NCBI GenBank assembly: GCA_047608075.1
Contig: JBLKRX010000019.1
Location: 33,050 to 97,049, forward strand
Source of the DNA: Ferdinandcohnia humi_A
Lineage (GTDB): Bacteria; Bacillota; Bacilli; Bacillales; Bacillaceae_L
DNA length: 64,000 nucleotides
Reading direction: 5' to 3'
The translations under genes and the position numbers were made by a program. The notes under the pieces are model-generated. The model did no database searches. It was not told the DNA's origin and worked only from the letters and a program-made list of their open reading frames with translations. Below are positions 28,466-37,182 of this stretch, piece after piece; the stretch's first letter is position 1; the number at the start of each line of letters is the position of its first letter.

Positions 28466-28501
28466 AAAAAACTCGAAAGCATCTCACTTTCGAGTTTTTT
28501 A
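28466..28501 (+). terminator. Terminator of the HAD gene
   Basis: ACTCGAAAG (28471-28479) pairs with CTTTCGAGT (28487-28495), followed by TTTTT. Confidence 0.95.
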
Positions 28502-28541
28502 CAGGATAGGAAAGTATTAAATTTTGAATCATTGTTTTCTA

Positions 28542-28725
28542 TGTCTAGCGCAAGTCGCCTACCCCCTCGAGGTCAAATACCCTGTTGCAAGAAAGTTAAA
28601 AACTTTTTTGCAACAGAACATTTGCATGTCGGACTTGCACAGGACGTGCTGACGTCACCGTACGCCATAAGACGTGGCGGATTTTAGTTGACGTTCCTCT
28701 TCCAAGGCGCATGCGCATTTCTTAT
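28542..28725 (-). repeat. Dispersed intergenic repeat, copy B
   Basis: Reverse-oriented homolog of the element at 3041-3198, with about 25 extra bases in the middle (around 28645-28670). It has the same ends (GTCTAGCGCAAGTCGCCT, GAGGAACGTCAACT) and the same TTGCAAGAAAGTT/AACTTTTTTGCAA hairpin. It overlaps the last codons of the neighbouring c-di-GMP gene. Confidence 0.7.
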
Positions 28726-30467
28726 TGTGCCAAAGCCAATAAGAAATTTTGCTTATATATTTCAGGCTGTATCGGCTTACTATAGTAATAGCCTTGAATT
28801 TCATGGCAACCTAGTTTGTTCAACACTTGAATTTGGTCGTTTGTTTCAACACCCTCTGCAATCACTTTTAAATTCAATGTATTAGCCATAGAAATAATAG
28901 TTGCAACAATTGCCTCATTTTTTTGCATTTCATGTATAAATGACTTGTCTATTTTTAATCGATCAATTGATAGCTTATGTAAATAACCTAAGGAACTGTA
29001 TCCTGTCCCAAAATCATCCATACTCACTTCAATTCCAAGGCTTCTTAGCTTTTGAAGTGTCTTATTCGTTTCAAACTCATTATTCATCATTGTTGTCTCA
29101 GTAATTTCTATTTCAAGACATGTAGGCTCAATATCAAATTCCATAAGTGTGCTTGTGATTGCGCTAACAATATCTCCCTGATAGAAATGAATATGGGAGA
29201 TATTAATGGATACTCTTCCTCTATAGCAACTTGCAAGCTTCCATTCCTTAATTTGCCTACAAACTTTTCGTAACACCCATTCTTCTAAATGGATAATAAT
29301 ACCGGTTTCTTCCGCTAACTTTATAAATGTATCAGGTGATATAAATCCGTAATTACTATGATTCCATCGAAGTAAAGCCTCAGAACCAATTAATTCATTT
29401 GTAAAGCTATTATATTTAGGTTGATAATAGATTTCCAACAAATCATTCTCAAGGGCGTAACGCAAATCATTTTCCATATTAATTCTTTCAATTGTTTGGT
29501 CATTCATTGCACTATCATACACTTCAAAATCATCTGACCCATTCTGTTTCACATTGTACATCGCAATATCTGCATATTTTACAAGTGAATCAATATCATT
29601 GCTATGTTCTGGAAAAAAAGCAATTCCAATACTAGCGGTTATTAAACAATCGTGTCCACGTACCTTGAGGGGTTGTCGAAAGGATTGAATAAGATTTGTA
29701 GCAATCTTGTTCACTACTTCCCGGTCAGTCACATTCGGTAATATTACATTAAATTCATCCCCGCCCATTCTCGCTATAAAATAATCACCACTAAGATTTG
29801 CTTTTAATCTCATTGAAATCTCAATTAAAACCTTATCACCAAAAGCATGTCCAAATAAATCATTTAATCGCTTAAAACGATCAAAATCTATATTCATTAT
29901 GGTAAAAGGAATATTCTTAAGCTTTAATTTATGCAATCTCATCGTATACAGTCTACGGTTTGGAAGAGTAGTTAATTCATCATGGTAGGCTAAATAATTT
30001 ATGGTTGCCTGTGCTTTTTTACCTTCCGTAATATCCTTCACGATACCATATACACCAATAATCTTGCCTTGAACAATTATTCTCGCCGATGTTATCCCTA
30101 CATCTGCGAGGGAACCATCTTTTTTCACAATTCTAATCTCAAATACTTCCTTTTCACCCTTAAGTGCATTATTAAATGATTTATGAATTATTTTCACATC
30201 ACCTTTATGTACAAATAAAGAAAAATGCTTACCAATTAATTCTTCTTTTGTGTATCCAGTAAAATCCAATGCAGCACTATTTACACTAAGTAAATTTCCT
30301 GCTAAATCCGTACGAAATACAGCCTCTGGATTATGTTCAAACAAGGAGCGGTATCTTTCTTTTTTATTATTCATTTTAGTAATAAAAGTAATCGCTATTC
30401 CTAAGACTAAAATAACGATAATAGCCAAAAGAATAATGATCGATAAATTAAAAGAGATTGTATTAAT
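28722..30467 (-). CDS. Membrane-anchored PAS-GGDEF-EAL protein (probable ATT start)
   Basis: One N-terminal transmembrane helix (IIILLAIIVILVLGIAITFI), a PAS domain (about 40-155), GGDEF (intact RMGGDEF) and EAL (SEALLRW, DDFGTGYSSLGYL). No RxxD inhibitory site is seen. It is predicted to control c-di-GMP at the membrane. The only canonical in-frame start near the front, TTG 30428, has no ribosome site and would cut the helix. ATT at 30467 lies 7 bases after AAGGAGGG and gives INTISFNLSIIILL..., so I place the start there. Its last codons overlap the repeat copy B. The chain is 581 residues. Confidence 0.8.
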   Translation of the reverse strand: MNTISFNLSIIILLAIIVILVLGIAITFITKMNNKKERYRSLFEHNPEAVFRTDLAGNLLSVNSAALDFTGYTKEELIGKHFSLFVHKGDVKIIHKSFNNALKGEKEVFEIRIVKKDGSLADVGITSARIIVQGKIIGVYGIVKDITEGKKAQATINYLAYHDELTTLPNRRLYTMRLHKLKLKNIPFTIMNIDFDRFKRLNDLFGHAFGDKVLIEISMRLKANLSGDYFIARMGGDEFNVILPNVTDREVVNKIATNLIQSFRQPLKVRGHDCLITASIGIAFFPEHSNDIDSLVKYADIAMYNVKQNGSDDFEVYDSAMNDQTIERINMENDLRYALENDLLEIYYQPKYNSFTNELIGSEALLRWNHSNYGFISPDTFIKLAEETGIIIHLEEWVLRKVCRQIKEWKLASCYRGRVSINISHIHFYQGDIVSAITSTLMEFDIEPTCLEIEITETTMMNNEFETNKTLQKLRSLGIEVSMDDFGTGYSSLGYLHKLSIDRLKIDKSFIHEMQKNEAIVATIISMANTLNLKVIAEGVETNDQIQVLNKLGCHEIQGYYYSKPIQPEIYKQNFLLALAQ

Positions 30468-30623
30468 ACGAAGGCCCTCCTTGGCTGACTTTACCTATAT
30501 GTGCTTACTCTAAGTATACTGGAAAATTCATACTTTATCCACAATTTCCGACAAAAAAGTTTATAAGATATTGAAAATTGTAAAATTTCATTCCACTTAT
30601 GAAAATTCGATTGGAGGGATTCC

Positions 30624-31415
30624 ATGCCATTTGTATCAAGTCAGGGCCAAACTCAGTTATACTTTGAAGTTCAAGGTAAAGGAAAACCAATCCTCTTTAT
30701 CCATCCTCCTGGTATGGGTCTCGTTACTTTCAAGCTGCAACAACCTCTCTCAGACCAGTTTCAGCTCGTGACATTTGATTTACGAGGAAATGGAAAAAGT
30801 AGTTCTGGTAGTGAGCCAATTACTATTCCTTTATTAGCGAGAGACATCCTTACCATTCTAAACAAACTGGCTCTTGATAGGGTTATAATTTGTGGGTATT
30901 CAAACGGGGGTTCAATTGCACTCGAATTTGCTTTAGAAAATCCAGATAGGGTTGAAGGCATTATATTAATTGGTGGCTTTTCCGAAGTAAATACATTTTG
31001 GCTAAGATCTGAATTTAAGCTAGGAATATACACAGTAAAAATGAAAGGTATTTCCTTTTTAGCAAAAGTATTAGGACTAGCACATGGAACAACAAAAGAA
31101 TATAGAGAGGAGATTGAAGCTTATGTTAAAAGAACGAACCCACATATTCTATATGAAATGTACGTAAAAGGCCTTGAATATAACTGTACAAATCGTTTAT
31201 ATCAAATCAAGGTTCCTGTACTACTTGTTGATGGCACGTTAGATCTCTATATGCATTCCTACCAAAAGCTATTAGAGGAAAAGATACAGCTTACCCAAAA
31301 AAGGCTTATTCCAAAAGCTAGGCATCAAATCCCAACAAAATTTGCGAATGACCTTAATCAAATCATTTACGATTTTGTATGTAGTCTTCCTTTTGAACAT
31401 CAAAATAGAATTTGA
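30624..31415 (+). CDS. Alpha/beta hydrolase
   Basis: A 263-residue hydrolase. The oxyanion-loop segment is HPPGMG, the nucleophile elbow GYSNGGS (about residues 96-102), the acid is near LLVDGTLDLYM, and the catalytic His is in PKARHQIP. No signal peptide is present. The substrate is unknown; it could be an esterase or lactonase. GGAGGGATTCC precedes the ATG. Confidence 0.85.
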   Translation: MPFVSSQGQTQLYFEVQGKGKPILFIHPPGMGLVTFKLQQPLSDQFQLVTFDLRGNGKSSSGSEPITIPLLARDILTILNKLALDRVIICGYSNGGSIALEFALENPDRVEGIILIGGFSEVNTFWLRSEFKLGIYTVKMKGISFLAKVLGLAHGTTKEYREEIEAYVKRTNPHILYEMYVKGLEYNCTNRLYQIKVPVLLVDGTLDLYMHSYQKLLEEKIQLTQKRLIPKARHQIPTKFANDLNQIIYDFVCSLPFEHQNRI

Positions 31416-31519
31416 TGGAATCCCATACAAGCTAGCTAAAAAAACAGTGTTTTTTCCATTCGATACACACATACTATTATCGTAAAGGAACAAATTTTAA
31501 AAAAGGAGGCTAGTAATCA

Positions 31520-31645
31520 ATGGCTAAAAAAGGAAGACAAAATAAAGTAAGCCAAGAGGTTGCAAATCCAAATGTATCAAGTAAAGAAGAATTTGGAGAA
31601 GAAATAGCAGGAACTCCTAAGAAGGCAAAAAAGAAAAAGAAATAA
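31520..31645 (+). CDS. Small Lys-rich protein, SASP-like
   Basis: A 41-residue protein MAKKGRQNKVSQEVANPNVS...KKAKKKKK with an acidic EEFGEEIAG patch, like minor small acid-soluble spore proteins. AAAAAAGGAGG lies upstream and a clear terminator follows. I cannot name the family with certainty. Confidence 0.65.
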   Translation: MAKKGRQNKVSQEVANPNVSSKEEFGEEIAGTPKKAKKKKK

Positions 31646-31663
31646 TAGTTACTAAAGACAATA

Positions 31664-31690
31664 GGGTTACCCTAACTGGATAACCCTTTT
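31664..31690 (+). terminator. Terminator of the SASP-like gene
   Basis: GGGTTA pairs with TAACCC, followed by TTTTCTTG. Confidence 0.8.
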
Positions 31691-31725
31691 CTTGTTATGA
31701 GACGTAGAACCAAATACCCCATCTA

Positions 31726-32955
31726 TTACTTGTTTTTATCTTTTTTCAGGCTTCGAATTTTACTTTTTACTTCCTTAACAATTTCCTCACATGCCTTGTT
31801 TTCCTCATCAGTTAATACTTCATTTCCATATCTAACTCTTTCATAAAGATCAACTAAACGATGATGTGAAAAATTGTTTCTACTTAACCACTCTTTTACA
31901 TTTTCATGCTGATATCTTCCAAGCCCTTTGCTTGCCGAAAGAAGTTCAAGTTCAAATACAAGCCTTCTCACTTTGGCTTGTGGTGTTTGCTTTTTCTCTC
32001 TTTTCCAGTTTCGTGTTTGCTTATCTATTGTTGCTGTTGATGTAGAGTATCGATACGGGTCGGCAGCAATCGCATGTTCCTTTGCTAAACGCTTTCTTGC
32101 AATTAAAAAGGTGAGTAGGGCAAGTAGAAGTATGCCGACAACTGAAAGTAACATCCAAATGTCAAAACCTGCTAAACGATCAAGAAGCGTTACTCTTGTT
32201 TTTACTGCCTCTGGCCAGTTAAGGGAACCTACAGACTCACCTCCAGATCGCGGTTTGAATTCATCAAAAACTTCGACAGCGTTAAAAAGCGGTTTTGCAG
32301 CAACGTACAACCCTTTTCCTACGATTGAAGTAATGAAGGCAAGTCCTTTTGCAAAGATAAATGGAAAGATAAATGCTAATACAATTGCACCTGCAAATAA
32401 CCCACCAAAGATTCCCAGAAGAGATCCCGACTGCCGTTTCACTTCATTTTCCTTAGACATTAAAGAACTGCTTAGTAATCCCGATAGCATCTTCCCCATC
32501 ATAAAAATTAATAATTGAGTAACTAACAGGTATAGAACAATATCTTGATATATATACCCTTGAACATTCGCTGCAAAAAATACGAGTCCACTAATCAGTA
32601 TACTAGCGTTAATAATCATTGATTCTGAGAACTTAGGAGTTTTCAGGGTATGAATTACGACCCGGTAACATACAAATGCTGCAATAATGAGACTACTACT
32701 TAAACCTAATCCTATTTCACTACTTATTAATGCTAGTAATGGAATGACTAGAATAACAAAGAAGTAAGGAGTATTCGATTTCATAAGCGAGAGTATGAAA
32801 GTAATTAGTAATGCCCCAACAGCCGTAATAAAAACAAATGGAAGAATTGGCGGTAGCAATTCTGTATGGATGTAAAATAGAACTAAAACAATATACAGAA
32901 GAATTACTTCCATTACATATTGATACGATTTCACAAAAGCTCGACTAGATCGCAT
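31726..32955 (-). CDS. DUF4129-domain membrane protein
   Basis: A 409-residue membrane protein with about eight hydrophobic segments. The C-terminal cytoplasmic DUF4129 region carries RRLVFELELLSASKGLGRY and LVDLYERVRYGNEVLTDEE. In B. subtilis the third gene of the MoxR-DUF58 operon (yebA) encodes a larger protein with a transglutaminase core before DUF4129. No such core (no Cys-His-Asp set) is visible here. Its ATG overlaps the stop of the DUF58 gene, so it is translated from the same mRNA. Confidence 0.8.
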   Translation of the reverse strand: MRSSRAFVKSYQYVMEVILLYIVLVLFYIHTELLPPILPFVFITAVGALLITFILSLMKSNTPYFFVILVIPLLALISSEIGLGLSSSLIIAAFVCYRVVIHTLKTPKFSESMIINASILISGLVFFAANVQGYIYQDIVLYLLVTQLLIFMMGKMLSGLLSSSLMSKENEVKRQSGSLLGIFGGLFAGAIVLAFIFPFIFAKGLAFITSIVGKGLYVAAKPLFNAVEVFDEFKPRSGGESVGSLNWPEAVKTRVTLLDRLAGFDIWMLLSVVGILLLALLTFLIARKRLAKEHAIAADPYRYSTSTATIDKQTRNWKREKKQTPQAKVRRLVFELELLSASKGLGRYQHENVKEWLSRNNFSHHRLVDLYERVRYGNEVLTDEENKACEEIVKEVKSKIRSLKKDKNK

Positions 32956-34135
32956 GGGAGTTTAACCTCCTCTCAGAATGAGAAGCCTTCACTAAATAAA
33001 TAGCGTCTTCACTCTCAACAATCCTAAAGCAATCAACGCCCTTCTTTGTAAATCCACGTAAAAGGAGTTGTTCATTTTCTTCTATTTCACCTAACAAAAT
33101 AATGTAAGGTGAAATCTGCTGCTGTCTCTCTACATAGTGAATCATATAATGAAACGGGATTGTAACACTATGTTTACTCAACCTCGCAATCAATTCTAGG
33201 GATTTGGCAAGATGTTCCTTCCCTGTACCAATTGGTATATGGATAAATGGTGATTTCCCCGCTCTTCTCGCATTAACAAAAATTTCAAATGGAATATTCT
33301 TAAGTGTTGCATACTCCAATAAAAATGTTAGTCCACTTAGGTATTGCTCAAGCTTTCGTTCACGGACATTAATCATGATTGTCCATGAAAACTGAGCTGT
33401 CCGATCAAACAATTTTGTTTGCAACTCATTTGTCCGGGCACTTGCTTTCCAGTGAACACGGTTAAACGGATCTGTTGGAACATAACTTCTTGCTCCAACG
33501 ATTGCTGTCATGTCCTCAAAATAAGATTTACGAATTGGATATTCCCCTTGATTTTTAGGAACAATTCTTTCAATTCCACCCACCGAAACAGGAGATGAAT
33601 AAACAATGGACTCAAATAAGATTGGTTTAGCATACTGAAGATAAACTTCTCCAAATCCAAAAAGATGAGGTATTCTAATCTCTATTGTACGAACCTTCGC
33701 TACTCCCCTCTTTCTTCCCTCAAACGGCAGCTCAATAGTATAGGATTGCCTACCAAGGAGTGAAAAAGGGAGACTAATTTCAATTTGTTCAGTCTCTAGT
33801 ACCTGCCTCTCATTTTGGAATCCAATCACATAATCAACTGTTAAACGAAGTTGTCCATTCAAAATTGGCAATAAACCCTCTTGATGAAAGGTGAGTGAAA
33901 AATCACTTCTTTCTCCTTTAAATAGTTTAACAGTCTCCTTATCAATACTTACTTTAACCTGACTCCCCGCATATTTTAGGTAATATCGATTGATAAACAC
34001 AAATAATATGAATAATAAACCGACAAATATGAGTAAATAAGCTCTAGCTAGCATTCCTGATAATAATAGGATTGAAGAAAGTATTGTCGTATATGACAAC
34101 TCATTTCCTAAAGAAATTTGTCGTTTCCACTCCAT
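32945..34135 (-). CDS. DUF58 domain protein
   Basis: A 396-residue protein with two N-terminal membrane helices, a beta-rich middle, and the DUF58 signature DPFNRVHWKASARTNELQTK followed by a vWA-like tail. Proteins of this type work with MoxR AAA ATPases in protein-complex assembly or maturation. The exact client is unknown. It overlaps both neighbours in a three-gene operon. Confidence 0.9.
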   Translation of the reverse strand: MEWKRQISLGNELSYTTILSSILLLSGMLARAYLLIFVGLLFILFVFINRYYLKYAGSQVKVSIDKETVKLFKGERSDFSLTFHQEGLLPILNGQLRLTVDYVIGFQNERQVLETEQIEISLPFSLLGRQSYTIELPFEGRKRGVAKVRTIEIRIPHLFGFGEVYLQYAKPILFESIVYSSPVSVGGIERIVPKNQGEYPIRKSYFEDMTAIVGARSYVPTDPFNRVHWKASARTNELQTKLFDRTAQFSWTIMINVRERKLEQYLSGLTFLLEYATLKNIPFEIFVNARRAGKSPFIHIPIGTGKEHLAKSLELIARLSKHSVTIPFHYMIHYVERQQQISPYIILLGEIEENEQLLLRGFTKKGVDCFRIVESEDAIYLVKASHSERRLNSHAI

Positions 34136-35082
34136 TAATTAACAGCTCCTGCTTCCACAGGAACAGATACAGTAGAGAGTAATTCCTGTATAACTTGACG
34201 ATTCGTTTTCTTAAGTGAGCCTTCCATCGTTAAAACAAGTCTATGAGCAATAACATATGAGGCCATATATTTAATATCTTCAGGTGTCACAAACATCCTA
34301 CCATCAAGATAAGCTTTACCTTGTGCAGCTCTCATTAAAGCAAGAGTTCCACGCGGACTTACACCAACCTCAACATCTGCGTGTTCTCTTGTAGCATGTA
34401 CAATACGTAATAGATAATCTTCTACATCTTCAGAGAGCTTTACTTGCTGTACTTCACGTTGCATCAGTTCAATATCTTCTTTAGATAAAACCTCTAGGAT
34501 ATCTTCAATTGGATTATTTTCTCGGTATGCTCTCATAATCTGTTTTTCTTCAGCAAAGCTTGGATAACCAAGGTCTATTTGTACAAAAAAACGGTCCATT
34601 TGTGCTTCAGGTAATGGAAATGTACCTTGCTGTGATTCAATTGGGTTTTGTGTTGCAATAACGATAAATGGTTTCGGCAATTGTAATGTTTCTCCATCAA
34701 TTGTTACTTGGCGTTCTTCCATTACCTCTAATAAGCTGGATTGAGTTCTAGGAGTTGCCCGGTTCACTTCATCGGCAAGGAGAATATTCGTCATTACAGG
34801 ACCTGGGCGCAGCTGAAATTCTTGTTCCTTCGGATTAAAAAATTGGATTCCAGTTACATCACTTGGAAGTACATCAGGAGTAAACTGGATACGCTTGAAG
34901 GTACCACTTATAGACTTAGCAAAGCTTTTTGCTAGCATCGTCTTACCTGTACCAGGAACACTTTCTAGTAAAATATGCCCTTTGTTAATAAGTGAATTTA
35001 ATACTAATTCAACGACATCTTCTTTTCCGATAATAACCTTTCCTATATTTTCTTTCATTCTTTTAACATTTTCTCGTACCAC
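34135..35082 (-). CDS. MoxR family AAA+ ATPase
   Basis: A 315-residue AAA+ chaperone-like ATPase with Walker A ESVPGTGKTMLAKSFA, Walker B NILLADEVNRATPRTQSSLLE, sensor 1 FIVIATQNPIE, and sensor 2 VSPRGTLALMRAAQ. The start is GTG after GGGGG. It is the first gene of the MoxR-DUF58-DUF4129 operon and its stop overlaps the next ATG. Confidence 0.93.
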   Translation of the reverse strand: MVRENVKRMKENIGKVIIGKEDVVELVLNSLINKGHILLESVPGTGKTMLAKSFAKSISGTFKRIQFTPDVLPSDVTGIQFFNPKEQEFQLRPGPVMTNILLADEVNRATPRTQSSLLEVMEERQVTIDGETLQLPKPFIVIATQNPIESQQGTFPLPEAQMDRFFVQIDLGYPSFAEEKQIMRAYRENNPIEDILEVLSKEDIELMQREVQQVKLSEDVEDYLLRIVHATREHADVEVGVSPRGTLALMRAAQGKAYLDGRMFVTPEDIKYMASYVIAHRLVLTMEGSLKKTNRQVIQELLSTVSVPVEAGAVN

Positions 35083-35156
35083 TCTCTTTACCCCCTATTA
35101 TAATTTAAAATATAAACAACATAATCGAATGCCCTTTGCGTATAACTCAGATAGAA

Positions 35157-35264
35157 TCAAGCTTTCTTAAAAATTCTAGAAATATCTGAGGCAACCGCCT
35201 GTGGCCTTAACTTTATTTCCCCAAGGTTTGAATCCTCACTAAGGGTTACTGTTATATCATTCAT
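35157..35264 (-). CDS. Possible 35-residue peptide upstream of moxR
   Basis: MNDITVTLSEDSNLGEIKLR then PQAVASDISRIFKKA, opened by ATG 35264 with AAAGGG 4 bases upstream. It has natural-looking composition but no recognised family. It could be a small gene, a leader or a gene remnant. The rest of the 35083-35388 gap shows only the kinase terminator. Confidence 0.35.
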   Translation of the reverse strand: MNDITVTLSEDSNLGEIKLRPQAVASDISRIFKKA

Positions 35265-35365
35265 CGCACCCTTTATCTAAGCATGAGGCTTCAACTATAT
35301 AAAGTTAAAAACTATGATAATTTAAATTTATCAAAAATTTTACTATTTTCCAACATCAAAAAAAA

Positions 35366-35391
35366 TAAGGAGTGACTCAAACCACTCCTTA
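35366..35391 (-). terminator. Terminator of the membrane histidine kinase gene
   Basis: TAAGGAGTG pairs with CACTCCTTA around 8 bases. The minus strand continues in TTTTTTTT. Confidence 0.95.
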
Positions 35392-36645
35392 CTTGCTAGC
35401 TGGTAATGTAATGACAACCTTTGTTCCCCAACCAACCTTACTTTTAATTTTGAGTGAACCTTTATGGTCCTGAACAATTTTGTTACTCATCGTAAGGCCC
35501 AGACCCATTCCCTTTTCTTTTAGGGTAAAGAATGGCTCACCTATTTTTTCTAGGCGCTCTTCTGGGATACCAACCCCTGTATCTAAAACCTTTATTTGTA
35601 CCTTATTATTAATTTCTCTTGTTTTAATTCGTACCTTTCCACCTTCTGGCATTGCATCAATTGAATTTTTCACCACATTTACCAATACTTGAATTAGTTC
35701 ATTTATATCCCCATAAAGAGTTGAATCCTTTGCCGTATTTTCAACTTCTACTTCGACATTGTGAAGAACCGCCTCATGGGAAGTAAGAGTAATTACATAA
35801 TCAATAAGTTCTTTTACTTTGAAATTTTTCAACTTTTTACTTTGCGGTTTAGAAAAAACAAGCAATTCACTAACAATTTGATTGATTCGATCCAGTTCAG
35901 AGAGAATGATATCAGTAAATTGCGTTTTAGAATCGCCTTTTTCCTTTTGTAATTGTATAAAGCCCTTAATTGTTGTGAGTGGATTTCGGATTTCATGTGC
36001 AATACCTGCTGCTAATTCTCCAACAACCGAAAGTTTTTCTTTTCGTAAGGCTATTTCCTCCGCTGCCTTTTCCTTCGAAACATCCCGTCCAATCGTTACA
36101 AGCCCTTTTCTTCGTCCATCGTCAAAATACAAAGGAACCTTTATTACATCAAACGTTTTTATTTCACCGGTAGGGACTGGAAATGCTTCTTCAGTCCTTG
36201 TAAGCGACCCTTTTCTCCAGGTTTCTTCATCAGATATTACACACCCTAGTAAGGGCTCTTTAAAAAACGGAAGCATTTGAGCAAGTTCAGCATCTGTCTT
36301 ATTTTTATAGTCCAAGCCATGAAGCTGATAGAGGTCCTTTCCAAACTGGTTAACACGGATCCATCTGCCCTCTCCATCCTTAAAGCAGACAAAATCTGGC
36401 ATAGAATTAATAAGGGTAGACAGTTCGTTTTGTTCCTCTGTTGCCCGTTTATACGCTTCATGTTTTTTTATAATAATGTGAATGAGTGCTGTGGTAAAAA
36501 AAACAAAAAGTAATCCCTTTCCTATTTGAAAGTATTCATCGATGACAGTTGGTAAATAAAGCTTGTTAATCAAGTATTCAGAAACTGTTATCCAAAGTAA
36601 ACTTACAATAAAATAAATAATTGACAAATTCTTTTTAAAAAACAT
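35389..36645 (-). CDS. Membrane PAS sensor histidine kinase, sporulation-kinase-like
   Basis: A 418-residue protein with two N-terminal membrane helices (about 8-26 and 42-60), a PAS domain (about 75-195), HisKA with GIAHEIRNPLTTIKGFIQLQ and HATPase boxes (NVVKNSIDAM, DTGVGIP, GMGLGLTMSNKIV). The layout resembles Bacillus KinC/KinE-type kinases that feed the Spo0 phosphorelay. No response regulator gene is adjacent, as expected for such orphan kinases. GAGGTGTACAT precedes the ATG. Confidence 0.85.
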   Translation of the reverse strand: MFFKKNLSIIYFIVSLLWITVSEYLINKLYLPTVIDEYFQIGKGLLFVFFTTALIHIIIKKHEAYKRATEEQNELSTLINSMPDFVCFKDGEGRWIRVNQFGKDLYQLHGLDYKNKTDAELAQMLPFFKEPLLGCVISDEETWRKGSLTRTEEAFPVPTGEIKTFDVIKVPLYFDDGRRKGLVTIGRDVSKEKAAEEIALRKEKLSVVGELAAGIAHEIRNPLTTIKGFIQLQKEKGDSKTQFTDIILSELDRINQIVSELLVFSKPQSKKLKNFKVKELIDYVITLTSHEAVLHNVEVEVENTAKDSTLYGDINELIQVLVNVVKNSIDAMPEGGKVRIKTREINNKVQIKVLDTGVGIPEERLEKIGEPFFTLKEKGMGLGLTMSNKIVQDHKGSLKIKSKVGWGTKVVITLPASK

Positions 36646-36664
36646 ATGTACACCTCATAAAAAA

Positions 36665-36693
36665 TTGACAAGATAAAAACTTTGTTGTATAAT
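36665..36693 (+). promoter_or_regulatory. Perfect sigma-A promoter facing a gene-free region
   Basis: TTGACA (36665-36670), a 17-base spacer, TATAAT (36688-36693), the exact consensus on the + strand. No + strand gene follows for at least 3 kb. It lies back to back with the upstream region of the leftward kinase gene. Confidence 0.75.
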
Positions 36694-36698
36694 TAGAA

Positions 36699-37178
36699 AT
36701 CCGTGTTCCTCATTTTAAACTTAAAAGCATAATTTATTTATAGATAAAAGCAAAACCTTTCATTAGGATAATAGTTCACACCTTCCTAATGACTATTTCA
36801 TAAAAAAGCTGAGTGCTTCACCGCCACTTTGCTTCAGTAGTAAACAATATTTGAAGGTGACTCCTACGATTAGTCTACTGTATTCAAGATTTGAGATAGA
36901 TTTTTTATTTTACTTTATCTTTTACATTTGAGAAAGACTTATTCACACTGGACCGGCTTCGGAGCCGAAAGGACGAAAGAGAGGTAGGGCTTTCGTTGTT
37001 TAAGATTTTCAAATTCTACCGCGGCAAACTATAATTATGTTAAAAGTTACATTACGCCAAGAATAAGAGCACTAGATTCACTGATAAGCTCTATTTTGTG
37101 GATATCTCGTATAGGGAAGTCTTCGTTACACTTCCTTTTAAACAACAAAAAAATAACCAACAATATGTTGGTTATTTT
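36699..37178 (+). ncRNA. Candidate non-coding RNA
   Basis: This is the stretch between the perfect + promoter and the strong hairpin at 37151-37177. It holds no supported gene. Local hairpins include CGGCTTCGGAGCCG (36953-36966) and CGAAAG/CTTTCG flanking AGAGGTAGGG (36974-36995). I recognise no riboswitch family. RNA size would be about 480 bases unless an earlier T-run near 36900 ends it. Confidence 0.4.
37151..37177. terminator. Strong bidirectional terminator
   Basis: AAATAACCAAC and GTTGGTTATTT form a perfect 11-bp stem around AATAT with T-runs on both strands. It ends the leftward PAS-GGDEF gene and any + strand transcript from 36699. Confidence 0.95.
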
Positions 37179-37182
37179 TTTG

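Noticed and set aside
31928..32518. 196-codon + strand frame
   Set aside because: Antisense shadow of the DUF4129 gene, which has clear homology and operon context.
36945..37020. GC-rich hairpins considered as a c-di-GMP riboswitch next to GGDEF genes
   Set aside because: The conserved GEMM core sequences are absent on both strands.
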